Below, piece by piece: positions 44,721 through 52,256 of a stretch of 64,000 nucleotides of DNA. This DNA is from Eubacterium sp. (GTDB taxonomy: Bacteria; Bacillota; Clostridia; Oscillospirales; Acutalibacteraceae): positions 1 through 64,000 of the forward strand of contig JAFUEH010000008.1 in the NCBI GenBank assembly GCA_017463985.1, in the 5' to 3' direction. A program made the position numbers and the translations under genes. Numbering within the stretch: the first letter of the stretch is position 1; every line of letters starts with the position of its first letter. The notes below the pieces were generated by a model. The model made no database searches. It saw only the letters and a program-made list of their open reading frames with translations, and had not been told where the DNA came from.

Positions 44721-46357
44721 CTCGCTTCCTCTGTTTTCTTAGATTTCTTTTTACGAATAATAACCGTTGCTACACCCGTTCCTACGATGGCAACACCGCC
44801 GAGAAGGAGAGCCACCCAGCTATGCTTGCCGAAGATGGAAGCAGGTAATTTACTTTTACGTTCTGTACGCTCGGTGTGTTCTACGATAGGTGTTTCCACT
44901 AAATTATCACGAAGCCCCATCAGCTGTGCCGCATTTTGAGGTAAGCCCTCACGCGCTGTCAGCATTGCAATTTTAACGAACTTTGCTTCCTGTTCTGCTT
45001 CGGTGGTCGCTTCCGTTACTTTTTCCGTGGTCGTTTCGGTTGTAGCTTCTTCCGTAGTTTCCTCGGTTACTTCTTCCGTGACTTCCTCGCTTTCCTGCTC
45101 TTCAGCCTCGGTAACTTCTTCGGCCATAGCTTCTGTTGTTGCTTCGGTCGTCGCCTCAGTAGTCGCTTCGGTAGTCGTCTCCGTCGTGGTTTCTTCCGCT
45201 GCCGACGGCGCATTATCAAACAGCTGCACGGGGAGTTTTGTCATAACGGTGTGATCGTCCCAAATCGCAGAATAAAGATCCTCATTCATTCTGTAGGTAT
45301 ACGCGGTGGTCGCGCCCTGCGAGAAGAAATATCCGTTCACCCATGTTCCGAAGAGGGAATTTTGCTCGTCCTCTATCTTTTCTGCATAAAGCATAGCTAC
45401 GGGATTTCCTGCTTTTGTATTCTTTGTTTGGTATAAATAGTAAGGCGTTTGTGCTTCAATCGGATTGCTTGAAACTCTTACATATTCCACGCCTGAAATG
45501 CTGATTGCTTCGCCGGTAAGGTTGGCGCTTGGTGTCGCCGACGCATCGGCAGTCTGCGCCTCTACCATAGCGTCAACGGCTTCGGCAGAAACAGCGGTAA
45601 GGCTCGTGATGGCACTTTCCTTATCCGCCGTGCGCTTATAGACAAGGATGGTATAGGTTTCGTCTGAATTGTCAATATCGCCCTCAACGTAATAATTGTA
45701 GCCGCGCTCGCAGGCGGTATAAACAGCGTTCCATTTATCCGTGTCGGTAACAACGCCAACCTCGCTGATATAAGGGCTAACGAGTCCGTCACGGATTTGC
45801 GCCAGATAGACCATAGCGCTGTCGCTCGCACTTTCTATATCGGCAGGCGTGCCGTTTGCCATACGCACGATTTCCGCGCCGTCATTCGTAATCGGATAAA
45901 TTTGATTTTCGTTGCTGCGCAAAACGTCAAGCCCAACGAGCGGAGCGCCTGCATTCTCGTCATTAGTGAAATACAGGTAGCCCGAACCGCCGCCGATGCC
46001 CTCATCAACATCAACCTTGCTTGAAAGAGTATATTCAATACCGTTATTATCTTTAACAGCGTTGCCGCCGTCCGTTGAAATCACAATATTGGTAATCGGC
46101 TTTCCCTCATTCATTTTGTAGCCCAAATATACCTGCTTATCTGAATTGGATGTCATATTCAACCCTGTCAGCATTACCGAATAGCCGTCTGCCTCCAGTT
46201 TATCAACGGCACCTGTGCCCGCTTCAAGCTTTATATCAGTGATAAAGCGTGTGTTGGCGGCAAGGGCAGTCGTTGCAAACGGCAGCAGCATAGTTGCCGC
46301 AAGCATCGCTGCCGTCAGCACTGAAAGGATTCGCCTCGTTATAGTTTTTATATTCAT
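44717..46357 (-). CDS. Surface protein (546 aa) with YLGYK/ITDI repeats and Thr/Glu-rich stalk
   Basis: Signal peptide 1-33 (FATTALAAN). Two repeat copies: RFITDIKLEAG ... KQVYLGYKMNEGKPITNI, and YISEVGVVTD ... YTILVYKRTADKESAITSL. Residues 395-465 are a low-complexity stalk of TTEAT/EEVTEE units. The C terminus has a membrane segment (VALLLGGVAIVGTGVATVII) and RKKKSKK, no sorting motif. Its stop overlaps the start of the 1631-aa gene. Confidence 0.82.
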   Translation of the reverse strand: MNIKTITRRILSVLTAAMLAATMLLPFATTALAANTRFITDIKLEAGTGAVDKLEADGYSVMLTGLNMTSNSDKQVYLGYKMNEGKPITNIVISTDGGNAVKDNNGIEYTLSSKVDVDEGIGGGSGYLYFTNDENAGAPLVGLDVLRSNENQIYPITNDGAEIVRMANGTPADIESASDSAMVYLAQIRDGLVSPYISEVGVVTDTDKWNAVYTACERGYNYYVEGDIDNSDETYTILVYKRTADKESAITSLTAVSAEAVDAMVEAQTADASATPSANLTGEAISISGVEYVRVSSNPIEAQTPYYLYQTKNTKAGNPVAMLYAEKIEDEQNSLFGTWVNGYFFSQGATTAYTYRMNEDLYSAIWDDHTVMTKLPVQLFDNAPSAAEETTTETTTEATTEATTEATTEAMAEEVTEAEEQESEEVTEEVTEETTEEATTETTTEKVTEATTEAEQEAKFVKIAMLTAREGLPQNAAQLMGLRDNLVETPIVEHTERTERKSKLPASIFGKHSWVALLLGGVAIVGTGVATVIIRKKKSKKTEEAR

Positions 46358-46363
46358 AAGTGT

Positions 46364-47008
46364 TTACCCCTCTGAGTGAGAATTTTTCGCTACCTTTCCT
46401 CTGTTCAGAATAACAATGGGAATGTAGGTGACAATCGGCATCAGAATGCCTATATACTGATATTGCGACTGTACCAGCAAATTGAAAATAGCATGATAAA
46501 TAATTGCCGCTGAAAGCAAAGCGAAGGTTCCGCTATAGAAAAGCTTGCGGCGTTTTTTGATATAGGAAATACCCATACCGACCGCAACGGTGCACATACC
46601 GTGTACCAAACCTGCGCCGAAGCCTCTTGCCAGCGCCCAGAAAATTGTTACGTTTTCAATATTCTGCGTGAGAATAACGATATTTTCCAGTACCGCGAAG
46701 CCTACGCCGACCGCATAAGCGTTTGTTACAAGCTCTCTGCGGTCATCCGAAATGACGATAGCATAGTAAAGTATCGGCAGGGCCTTAACAATTTCTTCCG
46801 TAAGCGGCGTAATCGTGGTCGTAACATAAAATGAATTGTTGTGAAAGGCTCTGAGCAAGATGCCGTTGAGTTCGGATACAAACAAACAGGCAAAAATACC
46901 CGCGAGCATAAAGCTCATAATCCGGCGTGCTTTCTTTTCAAGCAAAGGAAGCATTAAGCCGATGGATATGGTTAAACAGATAAATGCAATATAACTTAAA
47001 TTGTCCAT
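46364..47008 (-). CDS. PrsW-family intramembrane metalloprotease
   Basis: 214 aa with about eight membrane segments. TPLTEEIVKALPILYYA carries the EExxK motif typical of PrsW, FAVLENIVIL the conserved Glu-Asn, and GLVHGMCTVAVG and YHAIFNLL the histidines of the proposed zinc site. PrsW in Bacillus cuts the anti-sigma factor RsiW; here no sigma/anti-sigma pair is in the operon, so processing of the co-encoded surface proteins or of a kinase is the more local possibility. Starts inside the end of the 219-aa gene. Confidence 0.88.
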   Translation of the reverse strand: MDNLSYIAFICLTISIGLMLPLLEKKARRIMSFMLAGIFACLFVSELNGILLRAFHNNSFYVTTTITPLTEEIVKALPILYYAIVISDDRRELVTNAYAVGVGFAVLENIVILTQNIENVTIFWALARGFGAGLVHGMCTVAVGMGISYIKKRRKLFYSGTFALLSAAIIYHAIFNLLVQSQYQYIGILMPIVTYIPIVILNRGKVAKNSHSEG

Positions 47009-47655
47009 TTATTTACACCCCTTTCCAATACAGGCATCAGTGCAAGCATAACAGCGCACTGCAAAATATATACAATAATGATGCATACGGCGGGAAGATT
47101 GAAGGTTTTTACCGTCATCTCCACCATACAAAGAAATGCATAAATCAGCGCAACAATATTATATGGGCGGATAGCACGAATTAAGCCAAAATCCACATCC
47201 TTAATAATAATATGCTTTAAATGGAAATATGCCGCCTGTGCAATAAAGAGCGATACCACGGCGTAGGGAATCGTTGTTCCCGAAAAGCCGTTAGTAGCCG
47301 GAATAACGCACCAGATGGCAATTACAACAGCAGGCGCTGCCAAGGCGATAATTCTCGTTTTTTTGAACGCCTTTGAACCGTCGTCGACAAGGGAATCCAT
47401 TTGACCGAAATTGGCGCTGAACAGGAACATAAAACTTCCGATAATGCCAAGCAAGCCAACGTGAAAACCGCTTCTGATTTGCCCGTTCACAAGCAACTGC
47501 AACGCTTCAAAAACCCTTCCCAGCATTGCACATCCAACACTAAAAACAATCATTCGGATATACAGCGCATCATTCTTTTTTAGTAATCTGAACAAGCCGT
47601 AGTTAAATCCGACTTCAGCACACGCTGCCAATGCAAATGATAAAGCTACATACAT
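46996..47655 (-). CDS. Polytopic membrane protein (219 aa), unknown
   Basis: About seven membrane segments, e.g. YVALSFALAACAEVGFNY, LLGIIGSFMFLFSANFG, IIALAAPAVVIAIWCVI, IVALIYAFLCMVEMTV and CIIIVYILQCAVMLALM. No motif recognised. First gene of the 13-kb operon; AGGAGG ten bases before the ATG. Overlap with the PrsW gene suggests the two membrane proteins work together. Confidence 0.8.
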   Translation of the reverse strand: MYVALSFALAACAEVGFNYGLFRLLKKNDALYIRMIVFSVGCAMLGRVFEALQLLVNGQIRSGFHVGLLGIIGSFMFLFSANFGQMDSLVDDGSKAFKKTRIIALAAPAVVIAIWCVIPATNGFSGTTIPYAVVSLFIAQAAYFHLKHIIIKDVDFGLIRAIRPYNIVALIYAFLCMVEMTVKTFNLPAVCIIIVYILQCAVMLALMPVLERGVNKWTI

Positions 47656-47691
47656 ACGTAAAATTCCTCCTTATGCTTTTTTACAATTATC

Positions 47692-47736
47692 ATTATAAAT
47701 TGAAAAACGCGCCATGTCATTCACCGGAATGGTTAA
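47692..47736 (-). promoter_or_regulatory. Regulon promoter P3 (13-kb surface-protein operon)
   Basis: TTAACC-ATTCC-GGTGAATGACA (47736-47715), 17-base spacer after ATGACA, TATAAT -10 (47697-47692). Confidence 0.88.
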
Positions 47737-47816
47737 AATAATAGATAAAATCAAAAAATCGCCCTGCCGATTTCTCGGCAAAGCGAATTCTTTATCTTTT
47801 ATTGCGGTTTCTGCGG
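47715..47816. repeat. 102-bp direct repeat, copy 1
   Basis: Identical to 48325-48426; includes operator, -35 and a terminator. It marks a tandem duplication of the lipoprotein/VanY locus. Confidence 0.9.
47753..47786 (-). terminator. Terminator of the small lipoprotein gene
   Basis: On the minus strand TCGCTTTGCCGA-GAAA-TCGGCAGGGCGA then TTTTTTGATTTT. Confidence 0.85.
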
Positions 47817-47821
47817 GCAGG

Positions 47822-48193
47822 TTAGTCGGCTACCCTTGTGTAGGTCATAACAGTACCCGTGTCGGTATCCTTCATCGTGAGGGTACTGCCGTTGATAGTG
47901 TACTCCCAAGTCTGTGTGGAGGACGAACCTTCGTAGGTAATCTCGACAGTGGTGCCTTTATCGGCATAGGAGAAGTTCATTGTTGCTCCTCCGCCCATGT
48001 CCCATGCACCGCTGCCGTCATCGTTAAAGATGTAGGAAGAGCCTTCTGCTTCGTTAGCAGCCCATGTTCCAACCAGTGGTGAGGCGGTTTCGCCGACTTC
48101 CTTGCTTGTCTTATTGCCGCAGGCAGTAAAACATAGAACGATCATTATGACGCTGACGGCCAACGCAATTCCTTTAAATAATTTGCTTTTCAT
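47822..48193 (-). CDS. Small lipoprotein (truncated duplicate of the VanY lipoprotein)
   Basis: 123 aa. Signal peptide with lipobox CFTACGNK; residues 38-120 are a lipocalin-like DUF5640-type beta domain (LVGTWAANEAEGSSYIFNDD, TWEYTINGSTLTMKDTDTG). It is nearly identical to residues 1-120 of the carboxypeptidase encoded next to it but stops at TRVAD, the VanY domain having been deleted. Promoter, leader and terminator are also duplicated, so it is likely expressed. Confidence 0.88.
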   Translation of the reverse strand: MKSKLFKGIALAVSVIMIVLCFTACGNKTSKEVGETASPLVGTWAANEAEGSSYIFNDDGSGAWDMGGGATMNFSYADKGTTVEITYEGSSSTQTWEYTINGSTLTMKDTDTGTVMTYTRVAD

Positions 48194-48301
48194 TTGTTTT
48201 TCAACTCCTTTGTTTCTTGTTTGGCTTTGTTCATTTTCCTTTTGAGATGACGGCTATACAGAAAATTAAGCAGATTCCATAAAGACCGCCTTCTATCATC
48301 A

Positions 48302-48346
48302 ACTATAACACATTCTCAAAAGCTTGTCATTCACCGGAATGGTTAA
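48302..48346 (-). promoter_or_regulatory. Regulon promoter P4 (small lipoprotein)
   Basis: TTAACC-ATTCC-GGTGAATGACA (48346-48325), 17-base spacer, TATAGT -10 (48307-48302). Confidence 0.87.
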
Positions 48347-48426
48347 AATAATAGATAAAATCAAAAAATCGCCCTGCCGATTTCTCGGCAAAGCGAATTC
48401 TTTATCTTTTATTGCGGTTTCTGCGG
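48325..48426. repeat. 102-bp direct repeat, copy 2
   Basis: Exact second copy of 47715-47816. Confidence 0.9.
48363..48396 (-). terminator. Terminator of the VanY lipoprotein gene
   Basis: Same hairpin and T-run as at 47753-47786, in the second repeat copy. Confidence 0.85.
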
Positions 48427-48435
48427 AAGGATTGA

Positions 48436-49749
48436 TTAATAACCGAAATCAACAATTTCCCAGCCGCCGTCCGCGGTGCGAGCCAGCCACCACTGATAGT
48501 CTGCGTAGTCGAAATTCGGGTTAAGTCCGCTATCTTCAGTATTGTCAGAGGTGTGGAAATCCATCAAAAATTCTGCGACCTGCGTATACTTCGCATCAGG
48601 CTCCTTTTTATTCATCCGCGCAAGATTTTCGTCGTTTGCCGCCTCATCACCGGCATAGCGAATGCTTTGTAGCTCACAGCCGGGCCAAAATGCGAATTTG
48701 CATTTAATCTGGATGACAGCAGCCTTCAGTTCTTCTTCTGTGTAGATTTTTGAAGTGCCGTAATTAATATCGACCTTCGCGCCGCTCGCCGTACCGAGAT
48801 ATTCTTCAAAGGTGATGCCCTTATCCATAATCTCTTTTGCGGTGTCTGTGCTGTCAATATAGCGGATGTGCCATGGCTCATAACCGTAGCCTGTGATATG
48901 CTCACTACCGTCGAGATAGCGGAGAATAAAGCCGTAATCGGCAAGGCGCTCATGGATTTTTGCCCACACATCGGTGTACTTAATCATATCCTCATTAGCA
49001 GTCACATCCTCACCATCAATGATTAGATACAAATCAAGAGCAAGTCCCGTGTGATGCTCAGAATAGCCGGGGGTCGCAACGGTTTTCAGCGCATAATCCT
49101 TGCCGTACTTCTCGGTAAAGCGATCCATAATGTCCTGCTGCTCTGCAACGCTTCTGCGAGCGGAATCAAGATCAACAAAGATATCCTCTTTTTCAAGCGC
49201 TTCCTTGAGCTTCAGATATGCGTCATAGGCCTTCTTTTCCACCTCGACATCATCGCCGACAGAGTTGGTCATGTGTACAATCTCAAGTTTGTCTTCCCAA
49301 TCGTCGGGGAGCTTGTGTGTCTTATTGACAAGCGCCATATAGTCAATGCCGGTGGTCTTGGCTGCATCCGAAGCTGTGTCGGCGCCTACCTTTGTGTAGG
49401 TCATAACAGTACCCGTGTCGGTATCCTTCATCGTGAGGGAGCTGCCGTCGATGGTGTATTCCCATGTCTGCGCCGAAGATGTGCCTTCGTAGGTAATCTC
49501 GACAGTGGTGCCTTTATCGGCATAGGAGAAGTTCATTGTTGCTCCTTCGCCCATGTCCCATGCACCGCTGCCGTCATCGTTAAAGATGTAGGAAGAGCCT
49601 TCTGCTTCGTTAGCAGTCCATGTTCCAACCAGTGGTGAGGCGGTTTCGCCGACTTCATTGCTTGTCTTATTGCCGCAGGCAGTAAAACATAGAACGATCA
49701 TTATGACGCTGACTGCCAACGCAACTCCTTTAAACAATTTGCTTTTCAT
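48436..49749 (-). CDS. Lipoprotein D-alanyl-D-alanine carboxypeptidase (VanY/LD-peptidase family)
   Basis: 437 aa. Lipobox CFTACGNK; residues 38-122 the same beta domain as the small lipoprotein; residues 140-310 a peptidase M15B/VanY domain with the zinc motif SEHHTGLALDL and EPWHIRY (third His), and ARRSVAEQQDIMD upstream. It would trim the terminal D-Ala or a related link of peptidoglycan stems. The C-terminal 120 residues (AVIQIKCKFAFWPGCEL, DYADYQWWLARTADGGWEIVDFGY) are an unassigned domain resembling DUF4829-like NTF2 folds. Not evidence of vancomycin resistance: no vanHAX genes are present. Confidence 0.9.
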   Translation of the reverse strand: MKSKLFKGVALAVSVIMIVLCFTACGNKTSNEVGETASPLVGTWTANEAEGSSYIFNDDGSGAWDMGEGATMNFSYADKGTTVEITYEGTSSAQTWEYTIDGSSLTMKDTDTGTVMTYTKVGADTASDAAKTTGIDYMALVNKTHKLPDDWEDKLEIVHMTNSVGDDVEVEKKAYDAYLKLKEALEKEDIFVDLDSARRSVAEQQDIMDRFTEKYGKDYALKTVATPGYSEHHTGLALDLYLIIDGEDVTANEDMIKYTDVWAKIHERLADYGFILRYLDGSEHITGYGYEPWHIRYIDSTDTAKEIMDKGITFEEYLGTASGAKVDINYGTSKIYTEEELKAAVIQIKCKFAFWPGCELQSIRYAGDEAANDENLARMNKKEPDAKYTQVAEFLMDFHTSDNTEDSGLNPNFDYADYQWWLARTADGGWEIVDFGY

Positions 49750-49840
49750 TTGTTTTTCAACTCCTTTATTTCTTGTTTGGCTTTATTCATTTTCCTTTTG
49801 AGATGACGGCTATATACAGAAAATCAAGCAGATTCCATAA

Positions 49841-49867
49841 GCATAGGAGACACGAACCCGACAGCCC
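49841..49867. repeat. 27-base insert in the VanY leader, second copy of the GH3-upstream element core
   Basis: The leaders at 48.2 and 49.8 kb align closely except that this copy has about 30 extra bases, GCATAGGAGACACGAAC then CCGACAGCCC, matching 29384-29410 with two changes. Confidence 0.75.
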
Positions 49868-49887
49868 AAAACCGCCTTCTATCATCA

Positions 49888-49932
49888 ACTATAACAGATT
49901 CTCAAAAGCTTGTCATTCACCGAAACGGTTAA
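49888..49932 (-). promoter_or_regulatory. Regulon promoter P5 (VanY lipoprotein)
   Basis: TTAACC-GTTTC-GGTGAATGACA (49932-49911), 17-base spacer, TATAGT -10 (49893-49888). Only the five central bases differ from P1-P4. Confidence 0.87.
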
Positions 49933-49947
49933 AATTATATATAATAA

Positions 49948-49992
49948 TTAACCGGAGTGGTGAATGACAAAGAAAATATACAGTGTTATAAT
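49948..49992 (+). promoter_or_regulatory. Regulon promoter P6 (kinase/response regulator)
   Basis: TTAACC-GGAGT-GGTGAATGACA (49948-49969), 17-base spacer, TATAAT -10 (49987-49992). Divergent from P5 with 15 bases between the two operators, implying autoregulation. Confidence 0.88.
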
Positions 49993-50040
49993 TAATTTAA
50001 TTATAGGTAATGATATACAGAAAGAGGTGAGAATACAGCA

Positions 50041-51330
50041 ATGCTGACGAATTTTTTAGCAGGTAATTTTATTGCGCTGATAATTTTGTTATCGCTTTCG
50101 GTAACAATTGTAGTCAATAAGCAGCTGGCCGTGCCTGCCACAGGTTATTTTGCCGCAGGTATTCTCACGCTACTGATAATTATCATAGCGGACGGCGTTC
50201 GATTTTTTACGGAGCGAGGCAGTATGTTTGCCGAAAATGAGGAATTGCAGTTTCATCTCAGAGTAATTATTGCTGCGCTTGATAATATCCTGCAACCTAT
50301 TGTGATTATGATTTTAGCCTTCATCGTTCTTCCGAATAAGAAATATCTTGTGCTTTTTGCCGTCCCTGCCGCTATCAATATCGCTGTATATGTTTCGGCC
50401 TGCTTTGGTAGCACGGCGTATGACCTGATTGACATAAGCAGCCGCTGGCATACGAGCTTTATCGGTATGACGGTGAATTATACAATCATATTCTATCTGT
50501 TTTTGCTGATGCTGTTTTCCGTTATTTACTTTAAGTGGGACGAATTCAAACGAAGCGGTATCGTGCTTTTAATCGTTTTACAGATTGTGCTTGTCATCGT
50601 TCTTGAAGGCTTTAACATAGTACGGGGTTATACGAATGCCATTCTCGCTATGGGCATACTTGAATATTACTTCTATCTGTCCGTTATTCACCAGCACGAA
50701 ATGAATGACGCGATTATGCAAAAGGAGCTGACGATCACTAAGCACAAAACCTCCTTACTGCGCACACAAATGCACCCGCATTTTATTATCAATGCGCTGA
50801 GCATTATTCGTTCATTAGTCAGAAGAGATACGCCGAGAGCCGTGCAGTGCATCGACGCCTTTGCCGATTATCTTAAGGTGCATATCCGCGCTATTGAAAC
50901 CGACGAGCTTATTGATTTTGAGCAGGAGCTTCGCCATGTGAACGCCTATCTTTCGCTCGTTCAGGCGGATCGTTCCCGCACAATTGATATTCAGTATCAT
51001 CTGCAGGTAAAGGATTTTCGTCTGCCGCCGCTCTCCTTAGAGCCGATTATTGAAAACGCCGTTAAATACGGCACAGGAAAGGATAACGGCGTGATTGTCA
51101 TTTCCACGCAGGAAACGGACGATAACATACAAATTACCGTTGCCGATAACGGCACGGGCAATCCCGAGCAGAACGCACAGATAAAAGGCACCGGTATCGG
51201 CATTGCCAACACACGCCAGCGCCTTGCCCTTCAGTGCGAGGGCACTCTTGATACAGAACAGACGGAAAACGGAATGACGGTTACAATGACAATTCCAAGA
51301 AAACTAACGCAAGCGGAGGTGAGCCTATGA
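50041..51330 (+). CDS. LytS-like membrane histidine kinase
   Basis: 429 aa. About six membrane segments in residues 1-220 form the sensor. The phosphoacceptor region is QMHPHFIINALSIIRSL with His247; the ATP-binding domain has LPPLSLEPIIENAVKYG (N box, Asn339), ADNGTG (G1) and KGTGIGIANTRQRL (G2). This is the PF06580/HATPase type usually paired with LytTR regulators. Here the partner, overlapping by 4 bases, is a REC-Xre protein. The ligand is unknown. Confidence 0.93.
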   Translation: MLTNFLAGNFIALIILLSLSVTIVVNKQLAVPATGYFAAGILTLLIIIIADGVRFFTERGSMFAENEELQFHLRVIIAALDNILQPIVIMILAFIVLPNKKYLVLFAVPAAINIAVYVSACFGSTAYDLIDISSRWHTSFIGMTVNYTIIFYLFLLMLFSVIYFKWDEFKRSGIVLLIVLQIVLVIVLEGFNIVRGYTNAILAMGILEYYFYLSVIHQHEMNDAIMQKELTITKHKTSLLRTQMHPHFIINALSIIRSLVRRDTPRAVQCIDAFADYLKVHIRAIETDELIDFEQELRHVNAYLSLVQADRSRTIDIQYHLQVKDFRLPPLSLEPIIENAVKYGTGKDNGVIVISTQETDDNIQITVADNGTGNPEQNAQIKGTGIGIANTRQRLALQCEGTLDTEQTENGMTVTMTIPRKLTQAEVSL

Positions 51331-51920
51331 AAATATTGGTTGCAGACGACCACCAGTTGATTGTTGACGATATTCTTGACGAACTGAGCAAAATTGTGCC
51401 CGATGCAAAATGTATCGGCACGAACGACCCGAGCGCCATTCTCGGACTTGTTGACAAGCATCACTTTGACGTCATTTTTATGGATATTGACCTTGACTAT
51501 ACCAACGGCATTGACCTTGCCGAACAGATTTTGGCGAAATATCCGCACACGAATATTATTTACGTTACCTCTTATTCACAGTATGCGTTGGACAGTTACC
51601 GTACAAAGGCGAGCACTTTTCTGATGAAACCCGTCAGCACGGAAATGCTGAAAAACGCCTTGCAAAATCTGCGCTATCCCGTTTCCGAAATCAAGAACGA
51701 GGAAATTGCACAGATGTCACAAGGCGGCGTAAAGCTCGGTCTAAAAATACACAAGATCCGTGAGGAGCGTGGCATTACAACAACCCAACTTGCGGAGCAA
51801 CTTGGCTGTGCGCTGCAGACGGTTTACCGTTGGGAAAGCGGCACGCGCCTACCGGATATTCCTACGCTAATGAAAATCGCACAGGTTCTCGGCGTAAGCC
51901 TTGATGAGCTCACAAGATAA
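51327..51920 (+). CDS. Response regulator with REC and Xre/HTH_3 domains
   Basis: 197 aa. REC domain 1-115: acidic pair Asp7-Asp8 (VADDHQ), phosphoacceptor Asp53 (FMDIDL), Thr in YVTSYS and Lys in FLMKPVS. From about 132 a Cro/CI-type helix-turn-helix: IREERGITTTQLAEQLGC, ALQTVYRWESGTRLPDI, LGVSLDELTR. LytS-type kinases normally signal to LytTR proteins, so this output is unusual. Xre domains bind short inverted repeats, matching the TTAACC-N5-GGTGAA dyad at six promoters including its own. GGAGGTG precedes the ATG. Confidence 0.93.
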   Translation: MKILVADDHQLIVDDILDELSKIVPDAKCIGTNDPSAILGLVDKHHFDVIFMDIDLDYTNGIDLAEQILAKYPHTNIIYVTSYSQYALDSYRTKASTFLMKPVSTEMLKNALQNLRYPVSEIKNEEIAQMSQGGVKLGLKIHKIREERGITTTQLAEQLGCALQTVYRWESGTRLPDIPTLMKIAQVLGVSLDELTR

Positions 51921-52256
51921 AAAAGTCCGCCTGAATTTCAGGTGGACTCAGAGTGTTGAAAAACTACAAATGTATAAAATTCAACACTCTGGCAGACGTT
52001 GACAAAGTGCACAGAATTCCGTTTTCTTGTGAACATTGCTGTGCGATGGTACCGCTTGTTCGCAAAAAACGGAAAACGCCAAAAGGCTTGGAAATTCGAT
52101 GTTTCCAAGCCTTTTAAACAGTTGGGTTGCTGAGTAAACGGGACGCCGAGGGCGTCGTCCCCTACAAGCATTTATATTTTACACTCTTCCTTCTTGGCGT
52201 GGTTATGGGTGCTTTGTCGACTGTCTGAGTCCGCCTGAATTTCAGGCGGACTTTTA
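51919..52256. repeat. MITE-like structured element between the convergent genes
   Basis: The element starts with hairpin AGTCCGCCTGAATTTCAGG-TGGACT and ends with the nearly identical 52228-52253 copy; inside, GGACTCAGA (left) and TCTGAGTCC (right) are inverted. Further hairpins are GAGTGTTGAA ... TTCAACACTC (51950-51988), AAAAGGCTTGGAAA/TTTCCAAGCCTTTT (52080-52116) and an imperfect GGGACGCC ... GGCGTCGTCCC (52140-52160). No gene. The terminal hairpins act as terminators for the response regulator (plus) and the pseudokinase (minus). Confidence 0.6.

Noticed and set aside
45003-45254. Plus-strand frame rich in Ser/Val opposite the Thr/Glu stalk
   Set aside because: Antisense of low-complexity TTEAT repeats, not a gene.
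48436-49749. VanY-like gene as part of a vancomycin-resistance cluster
   Set aside because: No vanH, vanA/B or vanX, and the nearby two-component system is LytS/REC-Xre rather than VanRS.
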